NCBI RefSeq assembly: GCF_020010925.1
Contig: NZ_JAGJBZ010000005.1
Location: 124,001-188,000, forward strand
DNA from: Streptomyces griseiscabiei
GTDB taxonomy: Bacteria > Actinomycetota > Actinomycetes > Streptomycetales > Streptomycetaceae
Reading direction: 5' to 3'
DNA length: 64,000 bases
The translations under genes and the position numbers were made by a program. Under the pieces are notes generated by a model. That model had not been told where the DNA came from. It saw only the letters and a list, made by a program, of their open reading frames with translations, and ran no database searches. Of this stretch, positions 1 through 8,988 are shown one piece after another (within the stretch, counting starts at the first letter, position 1; every line of letters begins with the position of its first letter).

Positions 1-708
1 GCCGGCCCCGACGGCGAGTTGTCCCCGGCCGACTGGAGCCGTGCCGCCTGGGACGTACTGCGCGAAGAAGCCGAGTCGATCGCCGCGCTGGCGGGAGAGC
101 TACGGCTGTGGACGGCGTTCGGGTCGATCCACCCGCTCACACCGCCGAACCGGCCCCACAACAGCCTCTTCATCGTCTCCGACCGCGGCGAGCTAGTCGC
201 GCGCTACGACAAGCGCTTCCTGTCGCACACCGAGGTCTCCTACCTGTACACCCCTGGGCGCGATCCTGTGGTCTTCGAGGTGGACGGCATTCGCATCGGA
301 TGCGCGCTGTGCGTCGAGGCGAACTTCCCGCCACTCTTCGCCGAGTACGAACGCCTGGACGTCGACTGCGTCCTGCTCTCCGTGATGGTCGACGACGCGC
401 CGCGGGCCCGGATCGCCCAAGCCTACGGAACTCTCTACAGCTACTGGCTCGGCTACTCCATCCCAGCCCAGTTCAGCACCACGGTGCCGTCCGGAATCGT
501 GGCACCCGGCGGCCGGTGGCTAGCGCAGTGCCCCGCCGACGGGCAACCCGCTCTGGCGGTCGCGGACATCAACCTCGACTCGACCGACCCGGACATCAAC
601 GTGGCCCTCCGCTACGCCCGGCCCTGGCGCCGTTCGGCACAGAACGGGCTCTACGACGGCCATCGGGTAACCGGGGATCCGCGAAGCGACACCCACACCG
701 CTTTCTGA
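1..708 (+). CDS. Carbon-nitrogen hydrolase (nitrilase family), 5' partial
   Basis: The frame is open from the first base of the window, so the true start and the N-terminal catalytic Glu lie outside. About 235 residues are visible. The family Lys is in YDKRFL (about residue 68) and the nucleophile region is GCALCVEANFP, with the Cys where the family has its catalytic Cys. Nitrilase-superfamily enzymes hydrolyse nitriles or amides, or transfer acyl groups; the substrate cannot be told here. It is the only rightward gene at this end besides the next one. It belongs to native DNA outside both transposons. Confidence 0.85.
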   Translation, partial: AGPDGELSPADWSRAAWDVLREEAESIAALAGELRLWTAFGSIHPLTPPNRPHNSLFIVSDRGELVARYDKRFLSHTEVSYLYTPGRDPVVFEVDGIRIGCALCVEANFPPLFAEYERLDVDCVLLSVMVDDAPRARIAQAYGTLYSYWLGYSIPAQFSTTVPSGIVAPGGRWLAQCPADGQPALAVADINLDSTDPDINVALRYARPWRRSAQNGLYDGHRVTGDPRSDTHTAF

Positions 709-798
709 GACCGCCGCCCTGTCCTCCAGAGCCACTTGGCGCCGCGGCGCAGGACACAGTGATGCGCTGGACGCCCTCGGCACGGCACTATCGACGCC

Positions 799-1590
799 AT
801 GACCTCGCTGTTCCAGGCCGCCCCGGAATGGACGCTCACCGCCGTTCCCTACGGCAGCCCCGATGCCCGCTTCCTCGTCCAAGCCCTCCACCAAGAGCAG
901 CTGGCTACCTACGGCACCGCCGACGACCCGGAAGCCACCGAGGACGCGGAATTCGACGCTCCCGACGGCCTGTTCCTCGTCGCACGGCTCGGGGACGGAC
1001 CGGCACTGGCGTGCGGGGGCTGGCGCACCCTCAACACCTCGGCCGCCGAGATCAAGCGGATGTACGTGCTGCCGTCCGTTCGCGGGCAGGGACTCGGGCG
1101 CCGGATCCTCGCCGCTCTGGAACAAGACGTGCTCGGCCGCGGTCCCACCGAGATCCTGCTGGAGACCGGTATACGCAACGTTGCCGCTCTCGGCCTGTAC
1201 ACCGCATGCGGCTACGAGCCGATCCGCTCGTACGTCCCCGGCCGCAACCCCAAGATCAACCGGGCACTCAGGAAAGTCATCCGGCAGCAGCCGGCGTCCC
1301 ACCCCCCACACCAGCCTGCTCATTTAGCCCGGCTTAGACCCAGGACTGCGGCCGTTCTTGCAAGCTCCTGGTCCTGCGCCGCAGCCTCGTCTCAGTCGGG
1401 TGCCGGGGCAGGGGCGAGGGTGATGTGCATCCACGGCACGGCGTGCTCGCGGAAGGAGTGGCCCAGCGGTTCGATGCCGTTCTGGTCGGTGAGGCTGAAC
1501 CCGGTGACCATGGCCATGTCGGAGTCGTCGGCGATGGACATGAGGTGTGTTCCGCAGTCGGGGCAGAAGCCTCGTCGTAGGGTCGGGTAG
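799..1590 (+). CDS. GNAT family N-acetyltransferase with read-through tail
   Basis: The first ~165 residues form a complete GNAT domain: acyl-CoA binding signature RGQGLGRRIL (about residues 95-104), a preceding beta strand MYVLPSV, and a C-terminal NVAALGLYTACGYEPI. It should acetylate a small molecule or amine with acetyl-CoA. GNAT proteins of this type usually end near residue 165-170, but no in-frame stop follows and the frame runs about 90 residues further. The last 199 bases lie antisense to the GFA-family gene. The extension has shadow-like composition, so the functional protein probably corresponds to 799 to about 1320 and the original stop may be lost. Confidence 0.8.
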   Translation: MTSLFQAAPEWTLTAVPYGSPDARFLVQALHQEQLATYGTADDPEATEDAEFDAPDGLFLVARLGDGPALACGGWRTLNTSAAEIKRMYVLPSVRGQGLGRRILAALEQDVLGRGPTEILLETGIRNVAALGLYTACGYEPIRSYVPGRNPKINRALRKVIRQQPASHPPHQPAHLARLRPRTAAVLASSWSCAAASSQSGAGAGARVMCIHGTACSRKEWPSGSMPFWSVRLNPVTMAMSESSAMDMRCVPQSGQKPRRRVG

Positions 1591-1868
1591 GTCGCATACC
1601 ACTTCGGCTCCCTGCCGGTCCCGGTCCAGATCAGGGAGTCCAAGGGGAAGCCCACCCACAGCACCGCGGGCCCACCGGAGATCCGCGTCTCATGGACACA
1701 TGAACACAAATGCGGATCATCTGGGACGCCGGTGACCTGGTAGGAGATCCGGCCGCACTGGCAGTGTCCTGTTCGAACCGGCGGTGGGGCATCCGATGCG
1801 GCTCTTGTGGCCGGCAGGGGCTGATCGGCTGCAGGGGGAGTGCTCAGGGCGGGGGATGTGTTGCTCAT
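1392..1868 (-). CDS. GFA/CENP-V family zinc-binding protein
   Basis: 158 residues. After a Pro/Ala-rich N-terminus of ~30 residues the GFA fold shows its zinc ligands: CQCG near residue 36, CSC near residue 55, and FCPDCGTH near residue 100. The family is named after glutathione-dependent formaldehyde-activating enzyme, but most members have no proven reaction; some protect against aldehydes. A start nearer the domain is possible because the N-terminal stretch is low complexity. The gene converges on the acetyltransferase and overlaps its tail. Confidence 0.85.
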   Translation of the reverse strand: MSNTSPALSTPPAADQPLPATRAASDAPPPVRTGHCQCGRISYQVTGVPDDPHLCSCVHETRISGGPAVLWVGFPLDSLIWTGTGREPKWYATYPTLRRGFCPDCGTHLMSIADDSDMAMVTGFSLTDQNGIEPLGHSFREHAVPWMHITLAPAPAPD

Positions 1869-2037
1869 GCGGGTCCTCGCTTCGAGATGGGCCGGGGGCT
1901 ACAAGGTGGTGAGGTCGGTGGCGTCAGGCAGTTCGGTGAGGGGCTGCCGCGCGGCACGGGGGATCCCGAGCCGTGCGCGGGCCTGGTGGACGGCGGCGAG
2001 CTGGTCGGCCGCCGGGAACCATGTGGACAGCGGTCGG

Positions 2038-2817
2038 TCAGGCGACGAGCCGGTGAGGGTGCCCCGGCGCGGGGCCGGGGGTGAGCCGGGTGAAGGACTC
2101 GGTGCTGATGATTTCGTCGCGTTCTGCTTCGGGCAGGCGGGCGAGCAGGCCGGGCAGGGGCCGCTCGCGGGCGACTTCGCTGCGGTGCGCGAGGATCGCG
2201 GCCATCTTCAACACGGCCCACGGTGAGACATCGACGGTCGCGGTCACGTACGCGTCCGGCACCGCGAGGAGGGTCTTCCCGACGCTCTGAAGTATCGCGC
2301 CGAGCCGGCCCACACCGGATTCCGAGTGCGTGGCCGCGTACAGGGCCGCCGGCTGCCAGGGCTCACCGGCGTCGGGAAACAGGTGCGGGAGGCCGGCGGC
2401 CTCCACGGCAAGCAGGGTGATCTGGTGAGCGCGCCGGTGGTCCGGGTGACCCGTGAGCTGGCCCAGGGCGTCGTGGCCGACGACGATGTCCGGCCGCACC
2501 TCACGGATGTGGGCGACCAGGCGGCCGACGGCTTCGTCGAGGCGCGCGTCGACCAGGCGCACGGCGCCGCCGGGTGCCGAGGCGGGATTGCGGGCATCTG
2601 CGTAGCCGAGCAGCCGCGGGGCCCCGGCGCCCAGGACGTCCAAGGCCTCGGCGAGTTCAGTGGCTCGATGACTGTCGGCCGTCCAGGTGGCGGTGACGAC
2701 CGCGGTGCGGGCGCCGCCGGCGGCGTGCTGGGCGAGCACACCGCCGGCGAGGAGGGATTCGTCGTCCGGGTGGGCGAACACTCCGAGCAGGGACGGAGCG
2801 GCGGTCGATCGCGTCAC
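2038..2817 (-). CDS. PIG-L / LmbE family deacetylase
   Basis: 259 residues from a GTG at 2817. Domain hallmarks: AHPDDE near residue 15 (zinc ligands and catalytic Asp) and HPDHRRAH near residue 135 (third zinc ligand). LmbE/PIG-L enzymes remove the acetyl group from N-acetylglucosaminyl-type substrates, for example in mycothiol or natural-product biosynthesis. The frame is open up to 3066, but residues upstream of the GTG are Pro/Arg-rich shadow sequence, so the longer start is rejected. It is the last gene of the leftward native cluster, 17 bp after the small frameshifted gene. Confidence 0.85.
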   Translation of the reverse strand: MTRSTAAPSLLGVFAHPDDESLLAGGVLAQHAAGGARTAVVTATWTADSHRATELAEALDVLGAGAPRLLGYADARNPASAPGGAVRLVDARLDEAVGRLVAHIREVRPDIVVGHDALGQLTGHPDHRRAHQITLLAVEAAGLPHLFPDAGEPWQPAALYAATHSESGVGRLGAILQSVGKTLLAVPDAYVTATVDVSPWAVLKMAAILAHRSEVARERPLPGLLARLPEAERDEIISTESFTRLTPGPAPGHPHRLVA

Positions 2818-2834
2818 GAGGGCCTCCGGGTCGG

Positions 2835-3066
2835 TCAAGGAGTGGGGACGGGGGAGTGGGTGAGCTCTTGGGCCCGGCGGGCGATGAGCGGGGCGAGGGT
2901 GGGGTGGACGCCACGGGAGCATGCCTGGAGGAGCTGGGCGATCGCGACGAGCTCGCCGGTTCGGCCGGCGTCCGTGTCCAGAACATGGGCGAACTCGCGG
3001 CGGATCCGGGCGGCTGCCTGCCGGTGCGACGAACACCGCCTCGCGTACTGCCCGTTCCACCGTCAC
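2835..3066 (-). pseudogene. Small gene (~78 aa), probably frameshifted
   Basis: A GTG at 3066 overlaps the TGA of the upstream methyltransferase half (GTGA), which is typical translational coupling, and encodes VTVERAVREAVFVA. That frame then becomes meaningless, while the next frame reads HRQAAARIRREFAHVLDTD and on to a TGA at 2835 with a protein-like, Leu/Ala-rich composition. That second frame has no start codon of its own. The simplest reading is one small gene with a one-base loss near 3025-3035. It has no recognisable family. Confidence 0.4.
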
Positions 3067-3959
3067 ACCCCCTCCGGCACGACGCCGGCCCCCGAGTGCT
3101 CAACAGGCCGGGGCGGCGGCACGTCACGCCCGGGCCAGCGGAACACCAGACGGCAGAGGTCCTTGTCCAGGACGTCGCCGGCGGGCAGCGCGTCGTCGGG
3201 CGTGCCGGCCGGGTGGACCGTCAGGGCGGGATCGGCGTGCTGGTCGTTGTCGTCGGCGCGGACGTGGCGGTCCCAGGCCCGGACCGCGTCCGCCAGCCGC
3301 TCGGCGAGCGCGGGGCCCTGCTCGCCGAAGGCGTGGACGGTCCACTCCCACTTCTTGTCCTGCGGGCTGTCGCCGTCCTTGGTCTGGACGGGGAACAGGT
3401 AGGCGAGCGAGGCGTCGCCGACGATCGCGGGGGCGTCGCGGTCCTTCGCGATGCCGGTCACACCCTCGTCCGGTTCCTGGTGGGCGGCCAGGCGGCAGAA
3501 GCCGGACAGGGTGGTGGCCGCGTACAGCTGCAGCGAGCCGAAGTAGGAGCGCGTCGAGTCCATGGTCACACCCGTGGGGATCTCGTGCCGCGGCCTGCGC
3601 AGCGCCTCTTCCAGGCCCGTCGCATCGGCGGCGGTGCCGTGCTCGAAGCGGAGCGTCAGCCTGCCGTCGAGGAGGGAGAGGACTGGGATGGTGCGAGCCT
3701 GCTGCCCTTGGTCGCGGACGAAACCGCAGTACGTGAAGTGGACGGCGTGCAGCACCTCGCCGCGGCGTTCGAGAGTGATGGCCCGGGTGTAGCCGCCCAT
3801 CTCCAGCGGCAGGACCAGGCGGCCGCCCTCGGCCAGCTGCTCCCGCCAGGCCGGCGCGATGTCCCAGCAGTTGTAGGTGATCATGCTGGCGTCGAAGCCG
3901 CCGCGCGGCACGAGGTGCCCGGGTGCGCCGAGGGCGGCGTCGGCTTCGACGGCGGTGAC
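3063..3959 (-). pseudogene. C-terminal half of methyltransferase fusion split by the Tn7-like element
   Basis: This encodes the C-terminal ~298 residues of a protein-L-isoaspartate-methyltransferase-like domain: VEADAALG (end of the SAM-binding fold), then NCWDIAPAWREQLAEGG and RLVLPLEMGGYTR, which are typical of PCMT-like maturation methyltransferases. The open frame continues to 4055, but codons beyond 3959 come from the transposon end. Joining 30890-32373 to base 3954, with one copy of the GTCAC duplication, restores GRVTAVEADAAL in frame. The half gene lacks the SAM-binding motif and cannot be active alone. Confidence 0.88.
3955..3959. repeat. Target-site duplication, left copy (Tn7-like element)
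   Basis: GTGAC directly precedes the left end at 3960 and recurs as GTGAC at 30890-30894 directly after the right end. Five base pairs is the usual duplication of Tn7/Tn5053-type transposons. Removing the element and one copy restores the reading frame of the target gene. Confidence 0.9.
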
Positions 3960-4060
3960 TGTAGGTTCCGCAACTTCGCGAGCAGTCGCGGCCCACTGGC
4001 CTGGGGCGTTCGCTTTGGTGAGCACTCGTGACTGCGGAGTTCGGCGCCCGATCATGAGCA
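3960..4060. other. Left end of Tn7-like element with putative transposase-binding repeats
   Basis: After the terminal TGTAGGTTCCGC three similar heptamers occur at roughly regular spacing: GCGAGCA (3978-3984), GTGAGCA (4018-4024) and ATGAGCA (4054-4060). The right end, read inward, carries GTGAGCA and ATGAGCA too. TnsB-type transposases bind such repeated sites; that role is inferred here. Confidence 0.6.
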
Positions 4061-4660
4061 GAATCCTCCGCGGGTCCTGTTTATTCGGTAACGCTGTGTA
4101 ACGTACTCTGTCGTGCGCATGAAGACGCGCGGGTCTCGGGGCGTAATCGAATAGTTCCTGTGGCCAGGCGGCGAAAGGCCGCGCGTGTCAGGCCGCTGTG
4201 AGTCGCGGCTGAAGGGGAGCTTCAAGTGTCCCGACGATCGCCGGTTTGGGTAACCGGCGATCAAGGGCTATCTTGCGTTGCCGCAGGTCGGGCGAGGCGT
4301 ACCTGGGCGCAGTGGGCGGCCGGTTGCCAGTAGCGGGGTACGCCGACCGGTTGTCATCGCGGTGGCCTACCGGCGTTCGGCCTTCTGGCGGCAAAGGTGC
4401 AGCTCAAGCAGGCGCATGCCACCACAAACCGAGAGATACGCTCGCCGGTCCGGCGGAGCCCAGGGCTTGTTCATGCCCGAAATCGCCGAGCTCGAACGAG
4501 ATCGGCAGGTGTACCTGACGGTAGCCGCATGGCATTACTTTAAGTCCGGCTAGTTGCCCACCGGTCGGGCCGCTCCACGCTCATCGCCTCCTCCGAGCCT
4601 GGCTACGCGGAACTGCCCGATCCACCCCCGGGGCCCGCGCGTCCTGGACGCCGACGAGTA
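4061..4660. other. Gene-free stretch near the left end
   Basis: About 600 bp with only short open frames of shadow-like composition. I see no protein family, RNA gene or convincing promoter in it. It may be decayed mobile DNA, because a recombinase remnant follows directly. Confidence 0.5.
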
Positions 4661-4661
4661 G

Positions 4662-4925
4662 TCGTTCAACCTGTTGAAGCCGCTCGCCTCGCGGCTACAC
4701 ATCGGGCAACTGCTCCTGGTTCGCGACCCGGCAAAGGCCCCCTGTTCTGCGGCTCGCCGACGCTGCCATCGGCCGGGACAGCAAGCCGCTCATCGGCGTG
4801 TGCGACTCGGCACGCTGCCCGCAGGCCATCCATCACCTGGAACACGTCCGGTTTGGCTGAGCAGCGCAGACGAGAGCAGGAACCTTGACCACCCTGCCGC
4901 GCAGCCAGAAGGACGCTCTCACACG
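4662..4925 (+). pseudogene. Decayed C-terminal fragment of a Tn554-type recombinase
   Basis: Pieces in different frames match the C-terminus of the recombinase encoded at 51673-53853. Here: NLLKPLASRLHIG, RDPAKAPC, then KPLIGVCDSARCPQAIHH. There: NLLAKRAKALHLG, LDPSKALC, then EPLIGMCDSARCPQATHH. The conserved Cys/His cluster CDSARCPQ is intact, but frameshifts and a stop break the frame. It is a dead relic of a relative of the second mobile element, lying inside the first. Confidence 0.75.
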
Positions 4926-5008
4926 CATGGCGCGCACGTCGAAGGGGGCTGGATGTCCGGCTCGTGATGGGTCTTGCCTGTTGCCGGTCAAGTGAGGGGC
5001 ACACCGTC

Positions 5009-5042
5009 GATAGCCAGGTATCTATATAGATGCCTGGCTATC
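5009..5042. promoter_or_regulatory. 34-bp palindrome upstream of pstS, likely ArsR-type operator
   Basis: The arms GATAGCCAGG (5009-5018) and CCTGGCTATC (5033-5042) are perfect inverted copies, and the centre holds ATCTATATAGAT (5020-5031), itself palindromic; only one pair of the 34 bp mismatches. The ATCTAT/ATAGAT half-sites also occur in the operator of the arsR gene at 9921. It lies ~140 bp before pstS. No PHO box repeat is visible here. Confidence 0.65.
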
Positions 5043-5180
5043 ATTCATCGCTGTGGAGTCTTCCGTACACCGTCCATTCATATAGACGCGCTTCGATCTA
5101 AGCGTCTGACCGGCGCACATCGCGCCCCTCTTCTGTTACGCCCCGCCGGATTCCCGGCAGACACGAGGATCGAGACTCAC

Positions 5181-6161
5181 GTGAACATTCCCACTTCGCT
5201 GCGCCGGGCCAGGGTTCCGCTGGCGGTGACGGCGGCCGTGATGCTGGCCGCGAGTGCCTGCGGCGGCGCCGAGGCAGGATCGTCGGGCAGCGGTGACGGG
5301 GGCAGGCTGGCCGGCACTATCAAGGTGGACGGATCCAGCACTGTGGCGCCCCTGTCCACGGTGGCGGCCCAGCTGTTCCAGACCGCGAACACGGGCGTCA
5401 AGGTCACGGTCGGCACGTCCGGCACCGGCGGTGGCTTCGAGAAGTTCTGCGCCGGGGAGACCGACATCTCCAACGCGTCGCGTCCGATCAAGGACGAGGA
5501 GAAGGCTCTTTGCGACAAGGAGGGCGTCAAGTTCGAGGAGTTCACGGTCGCCAACGACGGCCTGTCCGTCGTCGTGAGCAAGGACAACGACTTCGCGGAC
5601 TGCCTGACCGTCGAGCAGCTGAAGAAGATCTGGGAGCCGGGCTCCAAGGTGAACAACTGGAATCAGGTCGACCCGAAGTTCCCGAACCAGAAGCTGGAGC
5701 TGTTCGGCGCGGGCACGGACTCGGGAACGTTCGACTACTTCACCGACGCCGTCAACGGCGAGGAGGGCGCCTCCCGTACGGACTACAGCCCGAGCGAGGA
5801 CGACAACGTCACCGTCCAGGGCGTGTCCGGTTCCAAGGGCGGCATGGGCTACTTCGGCCTCTCCTACTTCGAGGAGAACCAGGACAAGCTCAAGGCCCTG
5901 AAGATCGACGGCGGCGACGGCTGCGTGGCACCGGAGACCAAGACCGTGCAGGACGGCACCTACAAGCCGCTCTCCAGGCCGCTGTTCCTCTACCCGAAGG
6001 CCGGCTCGCTGGAGAAGAAGGAGGTCGAGGCGTTCGTCGAGTACTACGTCGAGAACAACGCCGAGATCGCTGAGAAGTCCCAGTTCGTTCCGCTGAACGC
6101 CGAGCAGGAGACCGAGCTGAAGAAGGACCTCGAAACCCTGCGGGAGCAGCACCAGTCATGA
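5181..6161 (+). CDS. pstS: Phosphate ABC transporter substrate-binding lipoprotein PstS
   Basis: 326 residues from a GTG at 5181, chosen because it gives a proper lipoprotein signal: basic N-terminus, hydrophobic stretch and lipobox ending AASAC with Cys27. The mature protein carries the PstS phosphate-binding signatures [18 protein letters not shown] and DSGTFDYF. It captures phosphate outside the membrane for PstCAB. The stop overlaps the pstC start (ATGA), so the operon is translationally coupled. In an arsenic island such a binding protein would help by preferring phosphate over arsenate; that is inference. Confidence 0.95.
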   Translation: MNIPTSLRRARVPLAVTAAVMLAASACGGAEAGSSGSGDGGRLAGTIKVDGSSTVAPLSTVAAQLFQTANTGVKVTVGTSGTGGGFEKFCAGETDISNASRPIKDEEKALCDKEGVKFEEFTVANDGLSVVVSKDNDFADCLTVEQLKKIWEPGSKVNNWNQVDPKFPNQKLELFGAGTDSGTFDYFTDAVNGEEGASRTDYSPSEDDNVTVQGVSGSKGGMGYFGLSYFEENQDKLKALKIDGGDGCVAPETKTVQDGTYKPLSRPLFLYPKAGSLEKKEVEAFVEYYVENNAEIAEKSQFVPLNAEQETELKKDLETLREQHQS

Positions 6162-7108
6162 GTTCCTCCTCCCTCGGGCGGAAGGCCGCTTCAGGAGGCC
6201 ACGGTTTCCTGAAGCGGTCCCAGCCGCGGTACGGCGAGAAGGCCGTCAAGATCCTGCTGGTGGCCGCATCCCTGGTATCGGTGCTGACCACGATCGGCAT
6301 CGTCATCGCCCTGATCCCTCCGGCGGTCACCTTCTTCGGGAAGGTCGACTTCGGATCGTTCATCACCGGCACCAACTGGGCGCCGCTGTTCAAGCCGGCC
6401 TCCTTCGGTGTGATCCCGCTGGTCACCGGCACGCTCATGGTCACGTTCATCGCGCTGCTGGTCGCCGTGCCGCTGGGCCTGGGCGCGGCCGTCTACCTGA
6501 GCGAGTACGCGAACGCCCGGGTGCGGAAGATCTTCAAGCCGATGCTGGAAGTCCTCGCGGGCATCCCCACCGTCGTCTACGGCTTCTTCGCGCTGAAGGC
6601 CATCACCCCACTGCTCCAGGACATCTGGCCCGGCGGTGAAGGGCCGCAGGTCTTCAACGCGCTGGCCGCCGGCTTCGTGATGGGCATCATGATCATCCCG
6701 ACGATCGCGTCGCTCGCCGAGGACTCCATGAGCGCGGTGCCCCGTGCACTGCGCGACGGGGCGTTCGGGCTCGGCTCGTCCCGGATGCAGGTCTCCACCC
6801 GCGTGGTGGTGCCCGCCGCCCTCTCGGGCATCGTGGCCGCGGTCGTCCTCGGGATATCCCGCGCGCTCGGCGAGACGATGATCGTCGCCGTGGCCGCCGG
6901 TGGCCGCCCCAACCTGTCCTTCGACCCGCTCGAAGGCATGCAGACCATGACCGCGTTCATCGCCGCCGCCGGGATCGGGGACCTGCCCACCGGCTCCGTC
7001 GGCTACCAGACCATCTTCGCGGTCGGCTCCCTGCTGTTCGTGATGACGCTGGCGATGAACCTGTTCAGCATCCGACTCGTGCGCAAGTACCGCGAGGTCT
7101 ACGAATGA
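6158..7108 (+). CDS. pstC: Phosphate ABC transporter permease PstC
   Basis: 316 residues with about six membrane segments, one near residues 28-55 and the rest in 85-310. The permease EAA-type loop contains [21 protein letters not shown] (about residues 187-207), followed by [16 protein letters not shown], the PstC signature. It forms the channel with PstA. The gene starts in the pstS stop codon and ends in the pstA start (ATGA at both), so the genes are made as one operon. Confidence 0.95.
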   Translation: MSSSSLGRKAASGGHGFLKRSQPRYGEKAVKILLVAASLVSVLTTIGIVIALIPPAVTFFGKVDFGSFITGTNWAPLFKPASFGVIPLVTGTLMVTFIALLVAVPLGLGAAVYLSEYANARVRKIFKPMLEVLAGIPTVVYGFFALKAITPLLQDIWPGGEGPQVFNALAAGFVMGIMIIPTIASLAEDSMSAVPRALRDGAFGLGSSRMQVSTRVVVPAALSGIVAAVVLGISRALGETMIVAVAAGGRPNLSFDPLEGMQTMTAFIAAAGIGDLPTGSVGYQTIFAVGSLLFVMTLAMNLFSIRLVRKYREVYE

Positions 7109-8016
7109 GCTCTCCCGTCCTCGACCGCACCCCTGCCGCCGGCGCACCCGGTGCGCCCCGTCTCCAGGGCCGCTCCACCCCCTGGCGCGAACGGTTCTTC
7201 CACCTCGGCCTCTGGGCCTCCCTGGCCGTCGCCGTCGTCTTCCTCGCCTCGCTCCTCGCCTACGTGATCACCCAAGGGTGGCCGCGCCTGGACCCGAGGG
7301 TCTGGACGAACTTCCCCGACATCATCGACCCCGGCCAGGCGGGCGCCCAGTCCGCGATCATGGGCACGATCTGGGTGATCGCGTTCACCGCCCTGTACTG
7401 CCTGCCCACGGGCATCCTCACGGCGATCTACCTGGAGGAGTACGCCGACTCCGACCGGTGGTGGAACCGGGCGATCGAGATCAACATCCAGAACCTCGCC
7501 GCCGTTCCGTCCATCGTCTACGGCATCCTCGGGCTCGGGGTGATCTCCCGCGGGCTCGGCTTCGGCCAGACCGTGCTGACGGCCTCGCTCACCCTCTCGC
7601 TCCTGGTCCTGCCGGTGGTGATCATCTCCTCCAGGGAAGCGATCCGCGCCGTCCCGCAGTCCATCCGCCAGGCATCCCTGGCCCTGGGCGCGACCCAGTG
7701 GCAGACCGTGCGCCGCCAAGTGCTTCCCGCCGCCGTCCCCGGCATGGCCACCGGCTCGATCCTGGCCCTGTCGCGCGCCATCGGCGAGGCTGCGCCCCTG
7801 CTGCTGCTGGGCGGGCTGACGTTCATCACGTTCAACCCGACCGGTGCGCAGAGTGCCTTCACCGTGCTGCCGATCCAGATCTTCAACTGGATCAGCCAGT
7901 CCCGGTCGGAGTTCACCGCCCTCGCCTCCGCCGCCATCGTGGTCCTGCTGGTGATCCTGCTGGCGATGAACTCCGTGGCGATCTGGCTCCGCAACCGCTA
8001 CTCCCGACGCTGGTGA
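7105..8016 (+). CDS. pstA: Phosphate ABC transporter permease PstA
   Basis: 303 residues, about six membrane segments. The EAA loop reads [23 protein letters not shown] in two parts (about residues 175-197) and [15 protein letters not shown] follows, as in PstA. It is the second membrane subunit of the phosphate importer. Its start overlaps the pstC stop; 62 bp separate it from pstB. Confidence 0.95.
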   Translation: MSSPVLDRTPAAGAPGAPRLQGRSTPWRERFFHLGLWASLAVAVVFLASLLAYVITQGWPRLDPRVWTNFPDIIDPGQAGAQSAIMGTIWVIAFTALYCLPTGILTAIYLEEYADSDRWWNRAIEINIQNLAAVPSIVYGILGLGVISRGLGFGQTVLTASLTLSLLVLPVVIISSREAIRAVPQSIRQASLALGATQWQTVRRQVLPAAVPGMATGSILALSRAIGEAAPLLLLGGLTFITFNPTGAQSAFTVLPIQIFNWISQSRSEFTALASAAIVVLLVILLAMNSVAIWLRNRYSRRW

Positions 8017-8078
8017 CCGCCATGCCTGCAACAACCCGACACCTCAGCAGTCCAGTTGACCTCTCGCAGGAGACCGCG

Positions 8079-8927
8079 ATGACCCCTACCCCCGACACCA
8101 CCGGCGGCACCCGGACCCCCCAGGTCGCCTTCCGCGACGCCCCCTCCCTGGCCAGTCCGGTCTTCGAGGTCGGCAGCCTGTCGGTCTTCTACGGCAGCCA
8201 CGAGGCCGTCCGCGACGTCAACATGCACGTCGGGCACCGCCAGATCACCGCGATGATCGGCCCCTCCGGCTGCGGCAAGTCCACCGTCCTGCGCTGCTTC
8301 AACCGCATGAACGACCTCGTCCCCACCGCCCGCGTCCAGGGCAAGGTCACCTACCACTCCGAAGACCTGTACGGGCGGGACGTCGACCCCATCGAGGTCC
8401 GCCGGCGCATCGGCATGGTCTTCCAGAAGCCGAACCCGTTCCCCAAGTCGATCTACGACAACATCGCCTACGGGCCGCGGGTCGGCGGTTTCAAGGGGAA
8501 CCTCGACGACCTGGTCGAGGAGACCCTGACGAACGCCGCCCTGTGGGACGAGGTCAAGGACAAGCTCCGGACATCGGCCCTGGCCCTGTCCGGCGGTCAG
8601 CAGCAGCGGCTGTGCATCGCCCGGACCATCGCGGTCAAGCCGGAGGTGATCCTCATGGACGAGCCCTGCTCCGCGCTGGACCCGATCGCCACCGCCAAGA
8701 TCGAAGACCTGATGGAACAGCTCTCGCAGCAGTTCACCATCATCGTGGTCACCCACAACATGCAGCAGGCGGCCCGGGTCTCGCACCGCACCGCCTTCTT
8801 CACGGCCGACGTCGACGAGCGGGGCGAACGCCACGGGCGCCTGGTCGAGTACGACGAGACGGCCCGCATCTTCTCCAACCCCTCCGACCAGCGCACCGAG
8901 GACTACATCTCCGGCCGCTTCGGCTGA
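8079..8927 (+). CDS. pstB: Phosphate ABC transporter ATP-binding protein PstB
   Basis: 282 residues from the ATG at 8079, preceded by GCAGGAG. Walker [10 protein letters not shown] (about residues 63-71), Q-loop QKPNPFPKS, signature LSGGQQQR, Walker [14 protein letters not shown] and the switch His in VVTHNMQQA are all present. It powers PstCA with ATP. An in-frame ATG at 8022 exists but has a weaker ribosome site. Length and motifs match functional PstB, so the transporter looks intact. Confidence 0.95.
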   Translation: MTPTPDTTGGTRTPQVAFRDAPSLASPVFEVGSLSVFYGSHEAVRDVNMHVGHRQITAMIGPSGCGKSTVLRCFNRMNDLVPTARVQGKVTYHSEDLYGRDVDPIEVRRRIGMVFQKPNPFPKSIYDNIAYGPRVGGFKGNLDDLVEETLTNAALWDEVKDKLRTSALALSGGQQQRLCIARTIAVKPEVILMDEPCSALDPIATAKIEDLMEQLSQQFTIIVVTHNMQQAARVSHRTAFFTADVDERGERHGRLVEYDETARIFSNPSDQRTEDYISGRFG

Positions 8928-8988
8928 GACCCGCACACGCGCCCCTCCGTGCCCTTTGCGCGCCGCCACACGTGAAGGAGTTTCCCGG

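Noticed and set aside
108..1337. 409-residue open frame on the plus strand
   Set aside because: Arg/Pro-rich shadow of the hydrolase and acetyltransferase frames with no domain.
3063..4055. Complete 330-residue methyltransferase starting at 4055
   Set aside because: Residues before 3959 are transposon-derived, the SAM-binding part is missing, and the missing part is found at 30890.
4246..4553. Small genes near the left end
   Set aside because: Composition is shadow-like, with no ribosome site or family.
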